Positions 63,799-64,000 of a stretch of DNA of 64,000 bases are shown here, piece after piece. Source of the DNA: Calidifontibacter indicus (GTDB taxonomy: Bacteria > Actinomycetota > Actinomycetes > Actinomycetales > Dermatophilaceae); NCBI RefSeq assembly GCF_003386865.1, contig NZ_QTUA01000001.1:2604001-2668000 (forward strand). Reading direction: 5' to 3'. Both the position numbers and the translations under genes were made by a program. The stretch's first letter is position 1, and every line of letters starts with the position of its first letter. The notes beneath the pieces are model-generated. The model searched no databases, was not told the DNA's origin, and saw only the letters and a list, made by a program, of their open reading frames with translations.

Positions 63799-64000
63799 TC
63801 AGTCGGTCGACGCCAGGGCGCGGGCCGCAGCGGCGAAGGCATCACCGCGGGCTCCGTACGAGGCGTACATGTCGAGCGAGGCCGCTGCCGGCGAGAGCAG
63901 AACCACGTCGCCCGGGGCGGCCATCGCGGCTGCGCGGCGAACTGCGTGATCCATGACGCCAGTGTCCGTCTCGTCGAGCACGACGACCGGCACATCCGGC
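63799..64000 (-). CDS. murD: UDP-N-acetylmuramoylalanine-D-glutamate ligase, C-terminal end
   Basis: The last 66 or so codons of a gene cut by the window edge: VPVVVLDETDTGVMDHAVRR, PGDVVLLSPAAASLDMYASY and GARGDAFAAAARALASTD. LLSPAxASxDMYxxYxxRG is the C-terminal MurD signature. Its place just before ftsW completes the murD-ftsW-murG-murC order. Confidence 0.9.
   Translation of the reverse strand, partial: PDVPVVVLDETDTGVMDHAVRRAAAMAAPGDVVLLSPAAASLDMYASYGARGDAFAAAARALASTD

Overview
The window reads as one ordinary chromosomal stretch of a high-GC Gram-positive bacterium. Very high GC, frequent GTG starts, tightly packed genes with 4-base start/stop overlaps, a SepF/DivIVA/FtsZ/MurC/MurG/FtsW division cluster, a GlnR-type box before glnA, a DUF222-HNH protein and a DinB/mycothiol-type TIGR03084 protein all point to Actinomycetota, most likely order Micrococcales. 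The family cannot be fixed from the sequence alone. No rRNA, tRNA, CRISPR array, insertion sequence or prophage was seen.

Layout. 1-5.1 kb: a cut-off gene start, a divergent glycerate-kinase-like protein, an M50 peptidase, a glutathionyl-hydroquinone-reductase-like GST coupled to an M20 dipeptidase, and a DUF3043 membrane protein. 5.1-20.3 kb: an acyl-CoA catabolic region. It holds two acyl-CoA dehydrogenases, two acyl-CoA ligases, a TIGR03084 protein, and a minus-strand operon of AtuA-like protein, carboxyltransferase, biotin carboxylase, enoyl-CoA hydratase and TetR regulator. The set resembles the Atu/Liu pathways for terpenoid or branched acyl-CoA breakdown. Two near-identical 24-bp palindromes sit in its two divergent promoters and look like the operators of the TetR protein. 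A decayed FMN reductase gene and a DUF222-HNH gene lie inside this region.

20.3-31.4 kb: DUF937 protein, malic enzyme, a CobU-like protein, gcvT, pepA, a small DUF5302 protein, lpdA and sucB (lipoyl-dependent central metabolism), and a membrane Ser/Thr kinase. 31.4-37.9 kb: an oxidoreductase, a convergent pair of citrate-synthase-type genes (one with an N-terminal helix-turn-helix), lipB, a small membrane protein, lipA and DUF4191. lipA and lipB supply lipoate to GcvH and the SucB-type E2. 38-45 kb: RDD protein, glnA with a GlnR box, a secreted alkaline phosphatase, DUF1206 and DUF4395 membrane proteins, a HIT hydrolase, DUF4031, the broken C-terminal end of a galactokinase, and an SRPBCC protein.

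45-64 kb is almost all minus strand: oligopeptidase B coupled to dnaE, a large membrane protein, an RluD-type pseudouridine synthase, lspA, a TraR/DksA protein with a lysine/alanine-rich N-terminus, a DivIVA-like protein with an 11-residue repeat array, yggT, sepF, yggS, pgeF, ftsZ, murC, murG, ftsW and the end of murD. The usual ftsQ between murC and ftsZ is absent: only about 160 non-coding bases are there.

No clearly new defence or mobile system was found. The best leads are the shared operator pair with its Atu-like regulon, the missing ftsQ, the hendecad DivIVA, the HTH-citrate synthase locus with tandem repeats, and the nested inverted repeat at 37.9-38.0 kb.
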